This document shows positions 33,588-45,581 of a DNA stretch of 64,000 nucleotides, one piece after another. The notes under the pieces were generated by a model. It made no database searches. It had not been told where the DNA came from and worked only from the letters and a program-made list of their open reading frames with translations. Within the stretch, counting starts at the first letter, position 1, and every line of letters starts with the position of its first letter. The translations under genes and the position numbers were made by a program. Source of the stretch: Rosa chinensis (Eukaryota; Streptophyta; Magnoliopsida; Rosales; Rosaceae); the NCBI RefSeq assembly GCF_002994745.2, contig NC_037088.1, positions 56,208,397 to 56,272,396 on the forward strand. The letters run 5' to 3'.

Positions 33588-35708
33588 TATATATATATAT
33601 ATATATATATTCCATATAAGTTTTTTTCTTCTGGCTTTCCAGGAGGACTTGCGGCTTTGGATAAATGCATGCAGCCATGCACAATCTATGTGCACATGCA
33701 ATTCAAAGTTGTGATAAGTTCTATATTAAACCAATATTTGGTGGCATGGCATGGTGTTCAATGTTTTAAACGTGTCTAATTTCATCACCCATAAAAGAGG
33801 GAATTGAGAAAATGTCAAGTATGAGTTTATGGACTCCATGCATCATTATTAATAACCACATATACCCAAAAAAAAAAAATTAATTATAAAATGCTCCACT
33901 AACATTGTGATGAGCTTGGTTCATAATTATACATCAATATATGTAGCTGTACACTTGTATATGTGATATGTATTGCTAGTTCATTTTTTGATAGGTTAAG
34001 GTACCGGTTTTAAGATTTAGTGATCTAATATAGTATTAAAATTTTATTTGTAGGAAATTGTGAATTTAAGTGCCCCCTCTGTCACAGTTCAGTCATCCAA
34101 GTGCAGATTAGGACTTCACATGACAGAGTCTAGGATGATAGCTAGCTCAAGTCTCAATACGGAAAATAACAAACCGTCTCCTCACTATTAAGGTTAGAAT
34201 TGAGAACCCAAAATGCCGAGTACACGTAAATGTAAGGGCATTAAACCCTTTTTTGCAGGACCCATTTGATTAGAATTGATGATCATTCACTCATTAATCC
34301 TTTGGAATGAGAATTAGAAAAGAAGATCGAACGGAACAAAACATATTAGCTGATCAAAGCGTTTTTGATTTTATAAGAAATCTCATCTTTGAAAAAACGA
34401 GTGCATGCCCTGAGAGGGTCAAATAGGCAGGCATTACAGTTTCATACAGCACAAGCAACATATAACTTATGTAATGCTGCTGCTGCCGCAATTCAACCCT
34501 GGAAATCTGAATGACGTGAGACCATATCTGAGATCATACTAAGTATCTTAAAAGAAAACATTTTCTCTTAGTGTTTGAATCAAAATCTCCCACCCTTTCT
34601 TTCAAGCGTTTGAATCAAAATCTCTTTCCATTTTTTGAAACAGTAACTGATCCCATCAAAGAAAAGAAAATTGAAATTCTATTAAAAAGAATATACCTAC
34701 ATATAAGGAGAACAAGAATTGAAATTTGTGTTGGAAATGAACTACTATTGTAACGACCATATAGAAATATATACTCAAATCAATAATCAGAATATAAAGT
34801 AAGGAAGAAATTAAGGATGTAATTGATTATGGATAAGATTAAGGAAAATACTTGATTTAACTCTCCATATTCATAAGGGCATATTAGATATATAAAAAAA
34901 TGAGAAAAACTATTAATTATAGACATATATTCTATATGGAAGGTTTGCTCATGCAGAATTGCAGAGTGGGTGTAAATTGAAAGAAAAATATCTATGGGTT
35001 TTCTCCAATAGAAGCTTATATTTTTTGGTGTATATCTAATTTTCTCTAATATAAATGATGTTCAAGACAGAGACACAGTGTAAACAAAGTTTGGTAATAT
35101 ACATCAACATATGCTAATGACCAAAACTAACAAAGAGATTATGAACAGGTCAAGAGAAGAGAAAAGGTCAAAAGCGAGTGCCCGCAACAGAACAATGGAC
35201 TTATTTGAGGATTTGTATTTTGTATTATGGAGGATGGTGATGAAATTAAAAGTTTAAAACTTCAAATGTGGACGTAAGTAGATATGTTGATTGCAATAAC
35301 TTCACGAAAGGCAAGGCCCCTGTGAATTAGTTAAAGCAGTTTGTTAGAACTAGAAGCTTAGCTCTCCCAGATTTTCAATGATATGAGAGCCATGAAAACA
35401 AATCTTGAATTTCGGTTACCAAATCCGAGACAGGATCACAATATAAGATCAAGCCAACATTTCTCTAACTAGATATATGTAAGATCAAACCTGCAACTAC
35501 ACCTTTGCCAGTAGGCAGTGATTATTATCTTGCTCATACGAGTTATATTTGTTCATCGAACTTGCAATGATTTCCACACAAGAAATTGCTTGCAAACTCA
35601 CGAAGTGCCGTTTAGGACCAGAATTACTTTAACATTGAAATTTCCATTTATTATTTCTTTTTATAAGTTGAAATATCCATTTATCCATACACTAGAATAG
35701 ACTTAATT

Positions 35709-35828
35709 GCACTGTATTATGTAGTCTAGTGGCATAGTCTCCCCTCCATAAATGTGAGGTTGTGAGTTCGACTCACAAAAAACTAGTTGTAACATTTGAG
35801 TTGTTTATCTAATAAAATAAAATAAAAA
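35709..35828 (+). mobile_element. tRNA-derived SINE (120 bp)
   Basis: It has an A-box-like TAGTCTAGTGGCATAGTC, a B-box-like GAGTTCGACTC 38 bases on, a short body and an (AATAA)n-type A-rich tail. ACTTAATT is duplicated at 35701-35708 and 35829-35836. Together these support a plant SINE transcribed by RNA polymerase III. Confidence 0.75.
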
Positions 35829-35836
35829 ACTTAATT

Positions 35837-36540
35837 TGAGTCCAAACCAATGAACCTTAATAAACAATACATAATTTTTACCATAAAAAAAAAAAAAAGT
35901 TGTCTAAAACCATGATTTTCACTCAAAACTGTGAACTATATATAGCACACTTTTTTTTTTGGTCAAAATTTTATGTTCTTATTTTCTTACCACAATCTTT
36001 TCATTGATAAATCATGATTTTTAAGTAATTCTAGAATTAACATAACTAAAACATCTCGACCTGATTTTTTTTTTTTTTTTTTTACGATTTTCTGAAGTTG
36101 AAAAACCCAAAACAAAAAAATTAAAATAATTGGGTCAAAATTTTTGAGGTCCTTTAATTAGAGAAGCTCCTAAAAATTATGTATTAATGACATAGAAGAA
36201 ATTTAGTAAAAAAAGTTGTTGACAAGGTCTAACATGTTTCTGCAGACCACGATTGCTCACATAGCATCTCCAAAAGTGTTAAACCAATAACCATGTCAAA
36301 GCTCTTGCTTTTTGAAATTCTCATGGCATAATCTCACAATTAATGAAGCATACTTTTTAGAATGTGCGCCACTTGATGGGTCTCAAAATTCTCGAATGTT
36401 TTTTTTTTTATTTAGGAATTTAGGATTTTTTTTATTTTTATTTTTAAAAAGAAAAAAAAATTTACTTCATCACTTGAAACAAGTCCTAAAAATCATGTTT
36501 TAACAATATTGATATTCTGACATAAGATAATTTTAAATAA
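35837..36540. other. AT-rich intergenic DNA
   Basis: Several poly-A and poly-T runs, no gene, no clear element boundary. Confidence 0.5.
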
Positions 36541-36544
36541 AAAA

Positions 36545-39000
36545 GGATGCATGCATATTGCATTATTTTGATAAGTTCTCAATTTGTACATAGGTCGATA
36601 GACTTATCAAAAATGTAAGATATAGTAGTACTTATTACTAGATGAAAAGCTAAGCACTGGTTTGTCAAACATCTGATCGAATACCCGTATAACCAATAAT
36701 TGGGGGTGTGCATCTAGAGGATTGGTTTGAACATGTGAAATTTTCTAAGTTTTCATACCTACAAAAAGAGGGAGTACTTGAAAAATAATAATTGTTCAAG
36801 CTAAGTCTACACATTTCTCATTTTAAGACCAACAATTTCTCGATTAGTTACTTTTGTCTTAGTCTTTTAAGCAATTTATCGAACAACTTGGATACACCTT
36901 AATCTTTTGCGCTACTTTTGTTCCCGCACTATTTCTTGCACAGTGCACATACTTACCCCTGAAAATTCAAGCATTTGACAAGCATACCATTTAAGGACAA
37001 CAAAAATAAAGACATCGAGTTTCTTAACAGGCTGAACAAAAACTCCAGCACGGGGGAGCGCCTTCAATATCTTCCAATTCCGGGAAGTGGGCAAGTAGCT
37101 ACCAAAGTTGGGAACTTACACGTATCAATTAGGAACAAATTTATGTAATTATGTTTATGTGTTTACCTAGCTAGCTTCTTGTTTCAGGTAAACTTGTAGA
37201 GCAGGGGATCGAGAGAAAGAGACAGTACGTTCTGGTCGACCCTGCAATCAACGTACTGTAACATTAAGTCGCAAGAGATCAGTTCAAATCTTGATCAGAA
37301 GTACAATATAATACGATTCATGTAACTGTCTAAGTCAGGAGATCGAAGCCAACTCGTAGAGACAGATCGAGGACACTAGCTAGTCGATCTATTGAACAAA
37401 GTAGTTGTTGAACGAAGCTCTATAAAAATACAAAACTTAAGCTTTCAGACCGTCATAAGTTATCGCAATGGTGTTGTTTATTTTGTCTTGATTAAAAAGG
37501 TACGGTGGACACAGACAAAGCACAAAACAAAACTAATAAAATCGATCTTGATCTAAGAAAAAGTCAACAGAACACCAGAGGACCTATAACTTGTGCTTGT
37601 ATGGAAGAGGGTTATGATGACATTTGAGATGTGGATGTGGATGTGAATGTGAGTTAGGTAATGTTTGATTTCAAGGGCTACATGCTCTAACTGTAAGACT
37701 GTGAATGAGTCAAGCTGTTTGTACTCTGAAGAATTCAATAATAGTTGGAGGCTTAGAGTCATCATAACAAATCCCAAATTCAAATATTAAAATACGTGAT
37801 AGATTTTTTTAATATATACCAAATAAGTTCTGGTGTTCTGGATTTCCAGCAGGACTCGCGGCTTTTAATACATGCATGCGCAATCTGTGTGTACACTTCA
37901 AAATGATTGACAAAAAAGCAATATAGCTAGAAATGTGTGCTTCATTATTGTGGCGGTGTGCATCGAGAACATGTTTTGAACCTGCGCGAAATATGTTCTG
38001 GCGTTCTGGATTCGCAGCGGGACTTGCGGCTTTGAATACTGTGTATACAATTCAAACTGATTGTTCCATAAAAAAAAAAAATCGAACTGATTGCTGAAAT
38101 GTTGTTTGACAGAAAAGCAATATAGCTACAAATGTGTGCTTCATTGTTGTGATAAGTTCGTTCTTAATTAAACCAATATGTGGCCCTGTGCATTTAGAAA
38201 ATGTTTTGAACATGCGCAATTGCAACACTAGCGAAAGAGGAGATTGGGAAAATGTCAAGTATGAATCTGACGCCACGCCGATGAGTATACATATAATTTT
38301 TACTTTAAAAAACGCGGTGTTCAGTTTGATATACATTTTTAGTCCATTTCCTAACAGCTTAAGCTTTTGAAACTGTTTCATAGAATATTAAAAACAAAAA
38401 ATTGTGTAGGAGGTCCTGGAGATAGATTCTCCCCCATTTCAGTTATCCGAGTATTTGTTTGCTCTTCATCGGCAGAATAAGGCCACAAGTGACTACGTGA
38501 GTGAAGGAAGATGTTAGCCTGACTTATGATACTAGCTACCATGTGTCCTCACTACTGCCTAGTGCATATGGAAGCCTCATGTGAACCAAAAACAAGGAGG
38601 GTTAAATACCTTGTCTGAAAGAACCCAATTGGTTGAAGTTAATAGTCATTCACTAAATTATCAGTCTCATGCACCGAGATTTAGAAACAAATAGACAGAC
38701 AGACAGACAGCAACACTAGTTGTAAAGTTGTTTGAACCAGGCTGTCCAAATACAAGCTCAGAAGCTTGAATTTGTAGTCATCGATTTTACAAAAAATAAT
38801 CTTTGAAATGGCAAAGTACAGCACAAACTCGGATCAAACAGGCAAGCATCAGGTTCACACAACACAAGCAATGATGCTGAGATAAGAAGTTGCTTCCAAA
38901 TTTGTGGTATTTTATAACAAAGTAGGGTAATAATACAGATGAAATTGAAGACAGAGTACTACTAATGACCAGAACTAATGAAGAGTATATGAACTGGTAG
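36545..39000. repeat. Tandem non-coding duplication, copy 2
   Basis: Counterpart of 31290-35345, shorter because fewer insertions occurred: TTCTCAATTTGTACAT (36576), AACATTAAGTCGCAAG (37260), TTCATGTAACTGTCTAAG (37317), GTGAATGAGTCAAG and TGTACTCTGAAGAATTCAA (37700-37738), CATCATAACAAATCCCAAAT (37761). Inside it a smaller unit, TTCTGG(C/T)GTTCTGGAT followed by GACT(T/C)GCGGCTTT, is repeated at about 37830 and 38000. Confidence 0.75.
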
Positions 39001-39009
39001 CATGAGTTT

Positions 39010-39895
39010 TGAAGCTAGAATTCTTTGCTAGCCAGCATTCACCAGACATTTAGAGGCCAAATCAGGGAAAGCATAAAATCAAAGAATGTGGGGCTGTGAG
39101 CATGCCTGTAATGTGGAGAAGATCTCCACACAAGTCACTAGTAGAGCCATATATGGATAGAAACGGTGACTAATGAAATTGAACCTAAAAAGGTGGCAAA
39201 GGCAGACAGATCCCAACTCATTTTTCTCCTTTACGGCTGGCGGTTCACTCACTCACTCATTCCCGTCACCAGACATCAATTGACCTTGGTTCATATAACA
39301 GTAAGTTGCAGATGAAATTAAAGTAAGGTAGAAAATGTGCACACATCAAACATCAAACTGCGATTAAGTCATTAAACAAATACCTACAGGCAGGGTCTAG
39401 AGCTCATAGTAGAAATCCAAATCCATTGACAACTAATCATTTACACAAGACTAAGTTCAGGTAATTATTGAAGACTTGAGCAAACTTCAGATTTCCTTCA
39501 TATTGAATCATTTATACTCCATAATAGACCTCATTCGGGTCCAGACCAATGGACCAAGGTAATAAACCAAGCAGCTCAACCAAACCATATAATAAAAGCT
39601 AAATATAACCAATATATACAACCAAAATAGAGAATATAGATTGGGCATTAATAGATGTTGTATTCAACCAGAAGAATCAAAGGATAAACCCAAAGGCATT
39701 AATAGAAATCTAAAAGAAATTTAAACTACCATTGCACCGGAGAAGAACACATAATCGGTTCGGGTGATACCCAACCTAGAGAAGTCAAATTAAACACCAA
39801 AATCTCATGTTCAACATATTAATTCAAAATCAAAACTTGTGACCAGAAGTTTCTATTACAGAAGATAGATTTTCTAACTTAAGCAAACCAACACT
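39010..39895. other. Intergenic and 3' UTR of RPL35
   Basis: No open frame of note. The part next to 39896 should be the 3' UTR of the L35 gene on the minus strand. Confidence 0.5.
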
Positions 39896-40851
39896 CTATG
39901 CCTTGATGGCAAACTTCCTCAAGGGGTAGTACATCTCCCTCTTCTTCTCACGTTCAGTCTTCAAAGATGCCTGCACAACGATATTACCACAACCAAATCA
40001 ACACAGACTGTAAACTCGAGTACATTAATTCTTCTTAAAATCCACTTGATCAAACACTATTCTGTAATCAAATATAAGCAAACCAGTTCATTATGGCAAG
40101 AGTTTCACCTAAACAATACAAAATCGTTGTACTTTTCCATTACATATTACTACATAAATATCAAATCATCCCGTTTTTCACTTAAAAAGCTTAGATTAGA
40201 ATCACTCCTCACCCTACAAAAACCAACACAAACACAGCTAAACCAACTAGAGAGACAATGAACCGGGCACACCAGTTTCTTAATAACTATACACAGAAAG
40301 TTTAATCATTTCAAATCGGAGCACATAAACAAAGAGCAACTAAACAAAAGAGAGTACCTGGTGCTTGGTGAGCTTTCGGCGAATGGCCCTGGTCTTCTTG
40401 GGACGAAGATCAAGAGGCAAGAGCTTCTTGTTCTTGTACACCTCCCTCAACGCAGCCTTCTGCTTCTGCGAGATCACTGTCAACACCTGAGCAATCCCAA
40501 GCCTCACAACCTTACTGCAAAACCCACCCAGAGAAAAAAGAACACATCTTTGATTCACAACAGAAACCGAAAACAAAAACAAACAAATTTAGGGTTCTTG
40601 GGTTCGCTCTTACATCTTGGAGAGCTTGTTGGGTGCTCCACCGGTGACCTTGGCGACGCGGAGGAGGGCCAGCTCCGCCTTGAGATCCTTGAGCTGGGCC
40701 AAAAGATCGGCCTTCGACTTCTGCCTCAGCTCGTGTACCTTGATTCTGGCTGTTACAGATTCAAACAACAAGAACCAAGATCAGAAATTGAAAATGGGTA
40801 TACAGTAAAGAACGAAATCGAAGAGAAAGAGTGAGATTGGGAGGTACCCAT
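39896..40851 (-). CDS. RPL35: 60S ribosomal protein L35 (uL29), four exons
   Basis: Minus-strand exons 40848-40851 (only ATGG), 40614-40749, 40358-40514 and 39896-39970 join with GT-AG introns to 123 residues, the standard length for plant L35. The protein begins [20 protein letters not shown], continues [20 protein letters not shown] and [20 protein letters not shown], and ends [12 protein letters not shown]. uL29 is a large-subunit protein near the peptide exit tunnel that contacts targeting factors. The split after ATGG is typical of plant ribosomal protein genes. The promoter carries telo-box and site II motifs, and a Mutator-like element is inserted directly beyond them. Confidence 0.97.
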
Positions 40852-40911
40852 TGCGCTGTGTGGGTGAGGTTCTGCAACGGCGGCTCTCTCTTTAGCTTCA
40901 CTGAAAAAATG

Positions 40912-40920
40912 AAACCCTAA
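40912..40920 (+). promoter_or_regulatory. telo-box in RPL35 leader
   Basis: AAACCCTAA about 60 bases upstream of the L35 start codon. The telo-box is a known element of plant ribosomal protein and other growth-related genes, usually acting with site II motifs. Confidence 0.8.
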
Positions 40921-40951
40921 CACTATGAGAGGGGTTCGTGGGTTTAGAGGG

Positions 40952-40962
40952 TTTTATATAAA
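40952..40962 (-). promoter_or_regulatory. TATA box of RPL35
   Basis: The minus strand reads TTTATATAAAA about 100 bases upstream of the ATG, between the telo-box and the site II cluster. Confidence 0.65.
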
Positions 40963-40970
40963 GCGAGTAG

Positions 40971-41013
40971 TGGGCTAGGTTGATGTGTTATTGGGCTGAT
41001 GCTGATTTGGGCT
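40971..41013 (+). promoter_or_regulatory. Three site II motifs (TGGGCT) of RPL35
   Basis: TGGGCT occurs at 40971-40976, 40992-40997 and 41008-41013. Site II (TGGGCY) motifs bind TCP factors and drive ribosomal protein genes. A Mutator-like element begins 15 bases beyond the last one; another TGGGCC (minus strand, about 44470) lies on its far side. Confidence 0.75.
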
Positions 41014-41027
41014 TCGTAATGTATTGT

Positions 41028-44000
41028 GAGAAATTTTGAAAAATGACCAAGTTTTGGTCACCAATTTGATTTATAGCCTTGTTTTGTAAAAGAGTTGAAA
41101 TATAACCAAATGTTAGTATAAAATGTCTATATTAACCCTTCATAAAAGACAAACAAAGTAATGGAAGTTGATTATTCTTTCTCCCCCTCTCCATATTCAT
41201 CTGATGCATGCATGTATAGCTTCAAACATGGGGCACACGACTATCTTAAGAAAGACAAAAGGTGCAGAAGACATTCTTGTAAGAAACCAAGTGCAGGTGC
41301 CCATGCAGGGGACAACGGCCAAACTGATGGTTGTTCTTGGCTAGCTGCAATGTTATTCACCTGCACAAACCAATCTGCTATATTTCTCTATGCTATTCTT
41401 CAAAGTGATGAGCTCACTCGCCCTCAAGATTAGGATGTTTGGAAGGCTTTTGTCATTTGGTTTTAGTTTATTCTTTATGTATTTTTTTTCTTGTTCTTCA
41501 TTTGTTGTTCTTTGTGGCTTTTGTCTTTCTTTGATGAATTTTCCAGATCAAAAAATAGATGGCTTCTTAATGTAAAGTTTGGTGAAGAAGTAAAATGCAG
41601 CATATAGAAAAAAATTATAGTACTAAAACTTTCTTGCTAAGAATTAAAATGTTGTAATTTAAAACACTACATTAATAGAAAGATCGCATTCCATCAAACA
41701 AGTGGAATTGGATTTTGGCAACCGCATCTTGTACACTTTTTTCTAATTGCATCTTCTCCTACAGATGGAATTCGTACGGTCTTACGTCTTCCAGGTACTA
41801 CTTGTCGTATAGGTGGTAAAACAATTTTGTTCTGCACATCTTCAGGCACATCCCACTCACTTTTATTTCCAATTGGCTAAATAGGCTCTGCATACGCTGA
41901 CATAAGTGCATTGGCTGTGTAAAATTGGGAGCACATGCTATACACTGACATTCCTTTAGTTCTACAGGCAGCAGTTGCATGTGCACAAGGAAGTTGATCA
42001 AGATCAAACTCTCGGCATGTACAAGTCATGTTATTTAAGTCCACTGTAAATGTTTGACTTTGATCATATATTTGAAATGCATAGAGATCAATTGGAGACA
42101 CCTGATATATAATGAAACCAAAGTTAAGCATGTTTCCTAATTGAAAATCAAATAATATAGTATAAAAACTACAAATATTATGACACTAATTTTCAGAATA
42201 CGTACCCGCATATGTGAACCACTGTTATTGTTTTTGCGGACTTTGTCTTCTGCCCATTTAGTTAAGTACGTATTAAGGGAGCTTGCTGCATCACGCCGTT
42301 CAACAAACCATTGTTGAAGCACCTCTCTTAGGTGATCCACTAAAGTGGTAACTGGTAGTTTTCTAGCATCTTTAAGCTTCGAGTTCATAGATTCGGCTAT
42401 GTTGGATGTCATCATGTTGTATCTGTACCCCATAAAATGAGCTCGTGCCCACTTATGACACCCAATGTCTTCAAGATATCTACAAACTTCTCCATCTTTT
42501 ATTTTGCGAAGGTCATCCATCAATGTCTTGAACTCAGATACTTGGTACTTCTTTGCTGCTGTGTAATATAACTTAAGGATCTTCATTTTTTTGCCAAACT
42601 TTGATTGCAGGTTGTTAGCTATATGAAAGATGCAGGCTCCATGATGTGCTTCAGGAAAAACATTATCCACTGCTTTGGCTATGCTTCCATGTCGATCAGA
42701 TATAAAAACCAAGTTTTCTACAACTCCAATGGCCCCTCTCAATTTTGTCAAAAACCATGACCATGAGGCATCATTTTCTGAGTCTACCACCCCAAATGCC
42801 AAAGGATATATTTGATTCTCTCCATCTTGACATGCAGCCACAAACATGGTTCCAAAGTACTTTCCTTTCAAAAATGTACCATCTATGGCAATCACAGGCC
42901 TCATACAATCATGAAATCCTCTAATTGAGGCTCCAATTGCCATGAAAAAGTATAGAAAGTGATTTTGTTCATCAGTTTCTATGTGTGTTATTGTACCTTG
43001 ATTTTTGCGCTCTAACATAGCACAATATGTTGGAAGTATAGCAAATGATTCCTCTGGTGATCCCCTTGCAATTTCTAATGCTGCCTCTCTTGCCCTCCAA
43101 GCTTTATTATAGCCCATATTAACTCCAAGTTGGACACGCGCATCATCAATGATATCTCTAGGTCTGTATATACGCGAGGTTCCTCCCTCAAACTTTGACT
43201 TGACAAATTGACCAATTAGGGAGCTGCTTGCTTGTCGATGGTCACGATGAATAATATCCAGCGAACAAGAATGTTCATTATGAAACTTTCTCACTTCAAA
43301 ATATGCCAAGTCTTGTAGCTTTATTGCACGGAGTCGCCACTTACAGTTAGGATCCACACACCTAACTTCAAACCGATCACTAGTAGATCTGTTCACTTTG
43401 AACTCGTAATTCTTTCTTATTGCAAGCATACCCAAATGTAGTTTCAAGGCTTTCTTACTCGGGTATAACTGACCTACCAGAATATCTTCATTGGTGTGCA
43501 CAAATGCAACATTCTCATAGTCTTTTGTACGCCTTTTCTTGGTACGATAAGAAGATGATGGAGCAAAGTTAGCATTTGTAGGTTGCTCAGTTTCTATTTC
43601 TACTCTTGGCTCATTCGGGGAACTCAATGCAATTGGACTTTGAGTCATTATCTGAAGAAAAAAAAAACCGATTCATTATCTGGAAAAAAAAAAGAAGAAG
43701 AAAGAAAGAAACAAAAAATGTATGATAGTACTGCAAAAAAAAAAGAGATGCAAGAACCGATTCATTATCTAAAGAAAAAAAAAAAAAAAAGAAGAAAGAA
43801 AGTGACCATGATAGTACTGCAGAACGAGATGTAAGCATGCAACAATGTAAATAGAGGATTACAGAAACTTAGAAGATAGAACTCAGAAGATCTTGTAGGT
43901 ATTCAAAGAGAATATAATCCACTTCTTTAAAAGAAAAACAAAGAGATCATTGATGTACATACCTTGAACACACAGCTTTGATTGTGTTTCAAATCAGTAA

Positions 44001-44438
44001 GATTAAACAGGTTTTGATTATACGAGAAATTGGTTGTCGTTATAGAATAGAAGCAAGAATGATAGAAAAGATAAGGAAGAGGTTGTTAAGACCAACCCCA
44101 GACCATAAGCACAATTATCCACAGCAGACAATTAATAGAGCAACCATTAGTTTGGCCGTTGTGCCGGCATGAGCAGTTTGCACTTGGTTTCCATGTCTTC
44201 TGCACACTTTGTCTTTCTCAAGATAGTGGTGTGCCACATGTTTGCAATTATACATGCATGCATAAGATGAATATGGAGAGGGGAGAGAAAAATAATCAGC
44301 TTCCATTACTTTGTTTATCTTTCATGAAGGGTAATAAAGACATTTTATACTATCATTTGGTTATATTTCAACTATTTTACAAAATAAGGCTATAAATCAA
44401 ATTGATGACCAAAACTTGGTCATTTTTCAAAATTTCTC
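41028..44438 (-). mobile_element. Complete Mutator-like element (MULE), 3411 bp
   Basis: The 9-base sequence ATGTATTGT is exactly duplicated at 41019-41027 and 44439-44447. The TIRs are about 300 bases long and start GAGAAATTTTGAAAAATGAC on both sides; they stay highly similar through CTCCATATTCATCT and ATGCATGCATGTATA to about 41335/44131. Inside is a spliced transposase gene on the minus strand (41877-43648). Length, TIRs and 9-bp duplication define a MuDR-type MULE. It is inserted in the RPL35 promoter. Confidence 0.96.
41877..43648 (-). pseudogene. MULE transposase with premature stop
   Basis: Exon 1 (43648-42206) and exon 2 (42101-41877) join in phase after a GTACGT donor and an ATATATCAG acceptor, giving 555 residues. 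N-terminal MuDR DNA-binding region with Cys97, Cys102, His123 and His126; MULE catalytic core with Asp256 (AIDGTFLKGKYF), Asp318 (ISDRHGSI), C339xxH342 and Glu419 (TSNIAESMNS); SWIM zinc finger CTCREFDLDQLPCAH in exon 2. A TAG at 41877-41879 then interrupts the frame, which continues open for about 60 codons (IGNKSEWDVPEDVQNKIVLP and KKCTRCGCQNP) to 41694. Loss of that tail with its cysteine motif probably, but not surely, inactivates it; the core is otherwise intact. The long C-terminal hydrophobic stretch seen when exon 1 is read on is intron. Confidence 0.92.
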
Positions 44439-44447
44439 ATGTATTGT

Positions 44448-45580
44448 GGTGTTTTCGGATCTTAACAGGCCCAAGAGAATTTTCACAACGTAGTGAAAAG
44501 AAGTTACAATGTAAAAGGTAATAATCAATGGTCCAAAATCAGATTACTCGGGATTTACAGCAATTATTTTGTTTCATATTTTCGTTAAATTTTTTCGTTC
44601 AACTTAGGGGATGAAAGGTGCTCAGCGCAAATCAGCATCCCCTTCCATTCTTCTTCTCTTTCATCTAATGGTCTAGAAACTATTGTGTTTTCTCTTGAGA
44701 TGTGCTTATCAATTTACATATAATGATGTTTTGTGTTTTCTTTTGGGTTGGGTTACTATAGAAGTACAGAGAAAGGACTATGCTTGTGAACCAGGCCCAT
44801 TTAAGCTTGGGCCTAGATGGGCTCTGATTCCCCTACATTAGGCTTTTTTTTTTCTTTTTTTTTTTTAGAAACCCCTACATTTGGTTACATTGAGAAAAAA
44901 ACTTTGATAATTTTTTAAACCACCGAATATATACTGCACATATTTTTACAAAATGAATAATCAACTTGTTTCAAAATTGATTTCGTTAAAAACAAAATTG
45001 ATCAAGGGGAAATGAGAGATTCAAACTTGAAATCTCTATTAATATTTTGTTAGAGAGAAATATCTTATCCATTAAACCCTTAAACTAAATGATATTTTTT
45101 TTTTCGATAAGGAATATAAAATTACAAATAAGCACCCCTAAAACAACCTAAACCATGAAAATCAAAGTTAAAAGCATGAAGGGCACTAAGAGAGAGTCCA
45201 TAGTTCCAGTTGGCTAACCAAAATACCAAATGATAGTTGCCAAATAGTTTATCACAAGTAAATAGAGTTTTTTCTATAAATAACTTTAACTCTCTTTGCA
45301 ACCTGCTGCATAAAAAAATAAATCTCTTTATAAATATAGAAGACCCTAGACTTATTTCAAAAAAAAATAATAGAAGACCCTAGACAGCCTAGGCAAAGAT
45401 AATAGACTTATTTCAAAAATAATAGAAGACCCTATACCCTAAGAATAATAGAAGACCCTAGACAGCCTAGCCAAAGATGATCCTCCCCATTGTTTGCAAG
45501 GAGGACCTTACATGTTTCTTTATCATGGTTTTGAACGAACTAAACATCATCATCGTCCAAAGCACACCACCTTTGTCCTG
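44448..45580. other. Intergenic DNA
   Basis: Contains the displaced upstream part of the RPL35 promoter (GGCCCAAG near 44469) and, further on, short repeated phrases such as AATAGAAGACCCTA (45338-45465). No gene seen. Confidence 0.5.
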
Positions 45581-45581
45581 C

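Larger units (their letters stand above)
31290..35345. repeat. Tandem non-coding duplication, copy 1
   Basis: A long series of short similar blocks recurs in the same order at 36545-39000: TTCTCAATATGTACAT with ATAGACTTATCAAA (31303-31340), AACATTAAGTCGCAG and TTCATGTAACTGTCTA (32670-32745), GTGAATGAGTCAAG with TGTACTCTGAAGAATTCAA (33062-33101), CATCATAACAAATCCCAAAT (33119-33138) and TAATGACCAAAACTAA (35113-35130). Copy 1 has since received the (TA)n tract with GC-rich MITE (33156-33610). No coding frame is shared by the two copies. Confidence 0.75.

Noticed and set aside
33071..33779. Several overlapping 80-180 codon frames on both strands, one with long Ile-Tyr runs.
   Set aside because: They follow from a GC-rich MITE with few stops and from the flanking TA repeat, which reads as Tyr-Ile.
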